DNA of 64,000 nucleotides from Nectonema munidae. Taxonomy: Eukaryota > Nematomorpha > Nectonematoida > Nectonematidae. Below, piece after piece: positions 60,453 to 64,000 of the stretch. The notes beneath the pieces were generated by a model, which saw only the letters and a program-made list of their open reading frames with translations, did not search any database and had not been told where the DNA came from. How positions within the stretch are numbered: the first letter of the stretch is position 1; the number at the start of each line of letters is the position of its first letter. Both the position numbers and the translations under genes were made by a program. The stretch is from positions 363,282 through 427,281 of the forward strand of contig JAUIRK010001002.1 in NCBI GenBank assembly GCA_030549495.1. Direction: 5' to 3'.

Positions 60453-62370
60453 TTAGTGTTTTCTTAATTCTGTTGGTAGAGCATTCCATAGCTTGGGTGC
60501 ATAGAATGAAAACAATATTTGTTCTTTCATTGTTATTGCATCTGGAACACGAAGTAAAAGGGTAACAGGATCTTTGATTTTTAACTTTTTGCACAGGTAT
60601 ACAGGCTTGGAAAAGTGAAGACATTTGTGAATCAATAAGTTCACTTTAAAAATGATCCTTTTTTCAACTTCTAGCCAATGAAGTTTGACCAAGCCATTTG
60701 AAATACTCTCATGTCTTCGAACATTCAAAACAAGTCGTGCACATGAGTTTTGCAGAATTTGTAGTCTTTTCAAATCTTTTTTCAAAATTGGATAAAGTAA
60801 AGCGTTACAATAGTCGAGTCTATGTATTACTAAAGAATTCACGATCGATCTCAAGTTTGAATCATTTAAGTACTTTTTCACATTTCTTATATTTTTCAGA
60901 GCTCCATAGTTATCTTTTAAGATTTTATTAATGAAAGGAACATCATTAAGGTTTTCTTTTAATTTGACGCCAAGAATGTTTATTTCATCAACAAATGTAA
61001 TTTTTGCGTTCGCATCAACATTTAGCTCTTTTATATTTTTCCAATTATTAGAAGGCTTTCGTGAAAAAATTATCATTTTTGTCTTTTCTTTATTTATTGA
61101 AAGATTAAACAAATTCATGATTTTATCAAGTTCAATGTAAAAGTTCGGTACTTCTTTTTTCAATGCATTTTCAAGGAATTTTGAATCAAATGATTTATAA
61201 ATAAAAACATCGTCAGCATAAGCATGACAATGAAATTTCGAATTTCTTATCATTCTTAAAATTGGATTCATGTATATATTGAAAAGTACAGGACCCAGAA
61301 CAGAGCCCTGAGGTATACCGAATTCATACTTCAAAGGTGATGATAAGTAACCATTTATGCAAGTCGAATGATAGCGTGAAGATAGATATGATTCAAACCA
61401 TTTTAATGCATCGCCACTGACGCCTACTTCGTCTTGAAGAATTTTTAATAAAAGATTTCTATCAATTGTATCGAAAGCCGAGGAAAGATCCAGAGTAAAA
61501 AGTAAAACAATTTGATTTTTTGCAAAGGAAGCCTTGATGTCATCAATCAAGCTGAGTACTAAACTTTCAGTACCGTGGTATTTTCTGTAGGCAGATTGAT
61601 TATCATCCAACAAATTTTGACTCTCAAGATGATCTTCGAATCTCTTTAAGACAACCCTTTCTATAAGTCGACTCAAAAAAGATAGATTTGAAATAGGTCT
61701 AAATTTGTTCATGTCTCCGTTAACTTCAGAAACTTTCACTTTAGGTATTAGAGTAAATATAGATGATTTGAAGCCATCGAAACTTGAAGTTGCTATCGAA
61801 TGATTTATAACTTTTGAATAAATTGGAATTAAAAACTCCAGAGATGAAAGTATTATATCTGAAGTAAGTAAATCACATTTTCCTGTTTTTATCTTTATCT
61901 TAGATATTATGTTAGAAAGCTCTGCTTCATTTATTGTACTTATTTTGTCAAAATGTATACAATGTTTGTTATACTTCAATAAATTTTCATATTTCATCGA
62001 TTTACTTTTGAATTTTTCTGTAATTGCTATGATTTTTTCATTAAAAAATACATTAAACTTTTCTGCAAGTTCTTCTCTTTGTATGGGCCAATTTTCAAAG
62101 CAATATTTTTGGGTACCTTTATTTAGTATAAAGTTAATTGATTTATATAAAACTTTTGAACCTGATTGTACGTTAACAAAGTCATTAAAATACTTAACTT
62201 TATTTTTTTCTAGTAAGTTGTCACATTCTTTTCTCAAATTTTCAAACTTTTGCCTATCAGATCTAGAGTTTGTCTTGACCCATTTCTTAAAAGCATTTCT
62301 CCTTTTATTGTGTAGTGCAGTAAAACTATGATCAATCCATTTAGGTTTTGATGGTGTAATCGTTTTTTTT
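60453..62370 (-). CDS. LINE-C reverse transcriptase (ORF2, C-terminal part), open frame
   Basis: The frame is open from about 62370 (PSKPKWIDHSFTALHNKRRN) and has its first methionine at 62237 (MRKECDNLLEKNKVKYFNDF), giving 594 residues to the stop at 60453. Reverse transcriptase blocks are intact: FRPISNLSFLSRLIERVV, LLFTLDLSSAFDTID (first D), FGIPQGSVLGPVLFNIYM and HAYADDVFIYKS (catalytic DD), then INILGVKLKENLND. The thumb and C-terminal region continue to YAPKLWNALPTELRKH, a common ending of CR1/L2-type ORF2. The endonuclease is missing by 5' truncation, so it cannot insert itself, but there is no stop or shift in the RT. Known role: target-primed reverse transcription of its own RNA. Confidence 0.92.
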
Positions 62371-62559
62371 TAGAACCTTTATTATTAGGATGATTGTAGA
62401 AATTATTATAAGCCAAAATATACAAAAAAAAAGTATATTTTTACTATATACCTAATATGCAGCGATTTTTTGAAATTTTTTTTACAGAACTGATTTTCAG
62501 GCATACATTACTAATTCAATTGCCACTTCGAGATATTTTTTAACCGTTTTATCCAAAAT

Positions 62560-63650
62560 CCAGTACAGAAATAAAATAAGCATAGTCGATTTGGTATAAA
62601 ACAGATATTTTATTTTTTTGAAAATATTTTTGAAGACAGTATCTAGAAGTAAACCGCAAATCTGATTGAAACTTTGAAATATTTTAAAACCATAAATGCC
62701 AAAACTGAGTCCAAAAATGAAACCAGCATCTTCTATTGGGCATAAAAACAGATATTTTATTTAAATTTCAAAAATATTTCTGTAGACATTAGACGCAAAT
62801 CGAACATTTTATTGACACTTTCAGACATTTAAAACCTCTAAATGCAAAAAATGATTTCAAAAATAAAAATTATCATGGTCGAATTGGTATAAAAACATAT
62901 ATTTCATGTAAAATTAGAGAGAATATTTTGGGATATAGGTTTCAGACATAAACCGCAAATTTGATTGACACTAGCAGTAAAACCTCTAAATGCGAAAACT
63001 GTGTTCACAAATGAAATCATCATGATATATTTGCTATAAAAACAAATTTTAGAACTAAACGCAAATTTAATTGATACTTATATGTATTTTCAAATTCAAA
63101 CTGCAAAAATTGAGTCCATAAATGAAACTAGCATGGTTGATTTGGTATAAAAACATATATTTAATTGTAAAATTTGAATGAATTTTTTGGAGACAATTTT
63201 TAAAAGTAAACCGCAAATTTGATTAACACTTATAGGTATTTTCACATCCTAAATGTAAAAAATGAGTTCAGAAATGAAAACAGCATGATTGATTTGGTAT
63301 AAAAACATATTTCAAGAGAATATTTTTGGAGACAATTTTTAGAAGTAAACCGCAAATTTGATTAACACTTATAGATATTTTCACATCCTAAATGTAAAAA
63401 ATGAGTTCAGTAATGAAAACAGCATGACCGATTTAGTATAACACATGTATTTTATGTTAAATTTGAAGGAATGTTTTGGAGACAATTTTCAGAAGTAAAC
63501 CGCAAATTTGATTAACACTTATAGGTATTTCCAAATCCTAAATGTAAAAAATGAAAACAACATGACCGATTTAGTATAAAAACATATATTTTATGTAAAA
63601 TTTGAAGGTATATTTTATTAGATATATTTTTGATCAATCAAAATTTTGAT
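62560..63650 (-). repeat. Array 1 of copy D, about 150-bp units
   Basis: About seven diverged units with GTAAACCGCAAATTTGATT and AGCATGGTTGATTTGGTAT; reverse complement of 8170-9700. Confidence 0.88.
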
Positions 63651-63921
63651 TGACATTTTCTAAAAAGTAGCCATGATTATTGAAAAAATTAAATATATAA
63701 AGTGTTATGCGTTCCAAACTGTACAGATAAAAGTACAGATAATGTCAAAATTTTGCTGAAAAATTTTAATTTTTGATTTTGATTGACAGTTTTGGACATG
63801 AAAGAGTCATTCAACTACCATGAAAATGGTTTCAAAAGATGCAGCTAGCGATTTTAGGAAAAGTCATAAAATTTGAAAGGATATGATTGAGCCAATTTTC
63901 TACAATTAATTTTTTAGTGAA

Positions 63922-63944
63922 GGGGGGGCGTTTTACGCCCCCCC
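63922..63944. promoter_or_regulatory. Terminal palindrome of copy D
   Basis: A perfect 23-base palindrome: ten-base arms (seven G then CGT, and ACG then seven C) around TTT, centred 24 bases from the transposon end. Placement equals that of the PB1, PB2 and PB3 left palindromes. Confidence 0.75.
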
Positions 63945-64000
63945 AGCACTAATAGGGTTAAATCAATTTATTATTATTAAATTTATTATATTTAATAATT

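Larger units (their letters stand above)
60213..62385 (-). mobile_element. LINE-C (CR1/L2-like), 5'-truncated, young
   Basis: Inserted in copy D. The flanks resume the copy B order on either side (ATTTCATACT on the left, GATGATTGTAGAAA on the right). It ends at its 3' side in a doubled simple repeat made of TGA and AGA triplets (60222-60335), as CR1/L2-type elements often do. The 5' side breaks off in ORF2 near 62370. Confidence 0.85.
58307..63957 (-). mobile_element. Inverted copy of the 4-kb piggyBac-type element (copy D), split by LINE-C
   Basis: TTAA flanks both sides (58303-58306 and 63958-63961). Reading from the right, the end is CCCTATTAGTGCTGGG, and the perfect palindrome with seven G, CGT, AAA, ACG and seven C follows. 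The left end has TATTATTAGTGCTGGG. From right to left the order is the same as in copy B: left section (63960-63600), array 1 (63650-62560), single-copy middle (62520-62386 and 60212-59340), array 2 (59330-58390), right end. LINE-C (60213-62385) sits in the middle. Without it the element is about 3.5 kb. Confidence 0.9.

Overview
The window looks like AT-rich, intron-rich animal nuclear DNA, most likely from an arthropod or another invertebrate, but I cannot name the species. Two exons with splice sites belong to a host gene. Nearly everything else is transposable elements, often inserted into one another, plus tandem repeats. There are no bacterial operons and no CRISPR array.

Host gene: exons at 95-190 and 19150-19304 (+ strand) encode consecutive parts of a carbonic anhydrase-related protein of the CA10/CA11 type. 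About 19 kb of transposon-filled intron lies between them. One short exon is still missing, because the reading phases of the two exons do not match and about 25 residues are absent.

Left third (3.5-12 kb): a 4-kb non-autonomous piggyBac-type element (7803-11785, TTAA on both sides) carries two internal arrays with 150-bp repeat units. Two fragments of its relatives lie before it, and a KpnI-type minisatellite lies between the fragments. At 58307-63957 an inverted copy of the same family is split by a LINE whose reverse transcriptase frame is still open. At 12.3-14.2 kb there is an element with inverted 28-bp repeat ends and a LINE endonuclease remnant, followed by a pure (GT)975 array that cuts off a Merlin transposon. 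A coding piggyBac (PB1) sits inside that Merlin copy.

Middle (20-43 kb): a hAT tail, a second coding piggyBac (PB2), a 3.5-kb minisatellite of 43/47-bp units, and a LINE interrupted by a 6.5-kb Merlin insertion. The Merlin itself holds a hAT, the remains of a third piggyBac (PB3), and an unclassified element inside PB3. A Helitron follows on the minus strand.

Right third (43-64 kb): mostly non-coding DNA, a second Helitron split by a hAT, more hAT remains, an element with 165-bp inverted ends that contains a Tigger fragment, a minus-strand LINE, and the inverted copy of the 4-kb piggyBac-type element.

The most striking pattern is shared by all the piggyBac families here. Each has its own palindrome, placed at nearly fixed distances from the ends: about 24 bp inside one end, about 49 bp inside the other and, in the three coding families, again about 201 bp inside the first end. 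The palindrome sequence changes from family to family while the spacing stays the same. This looks like a set of related transposases with diverged binding specificities.
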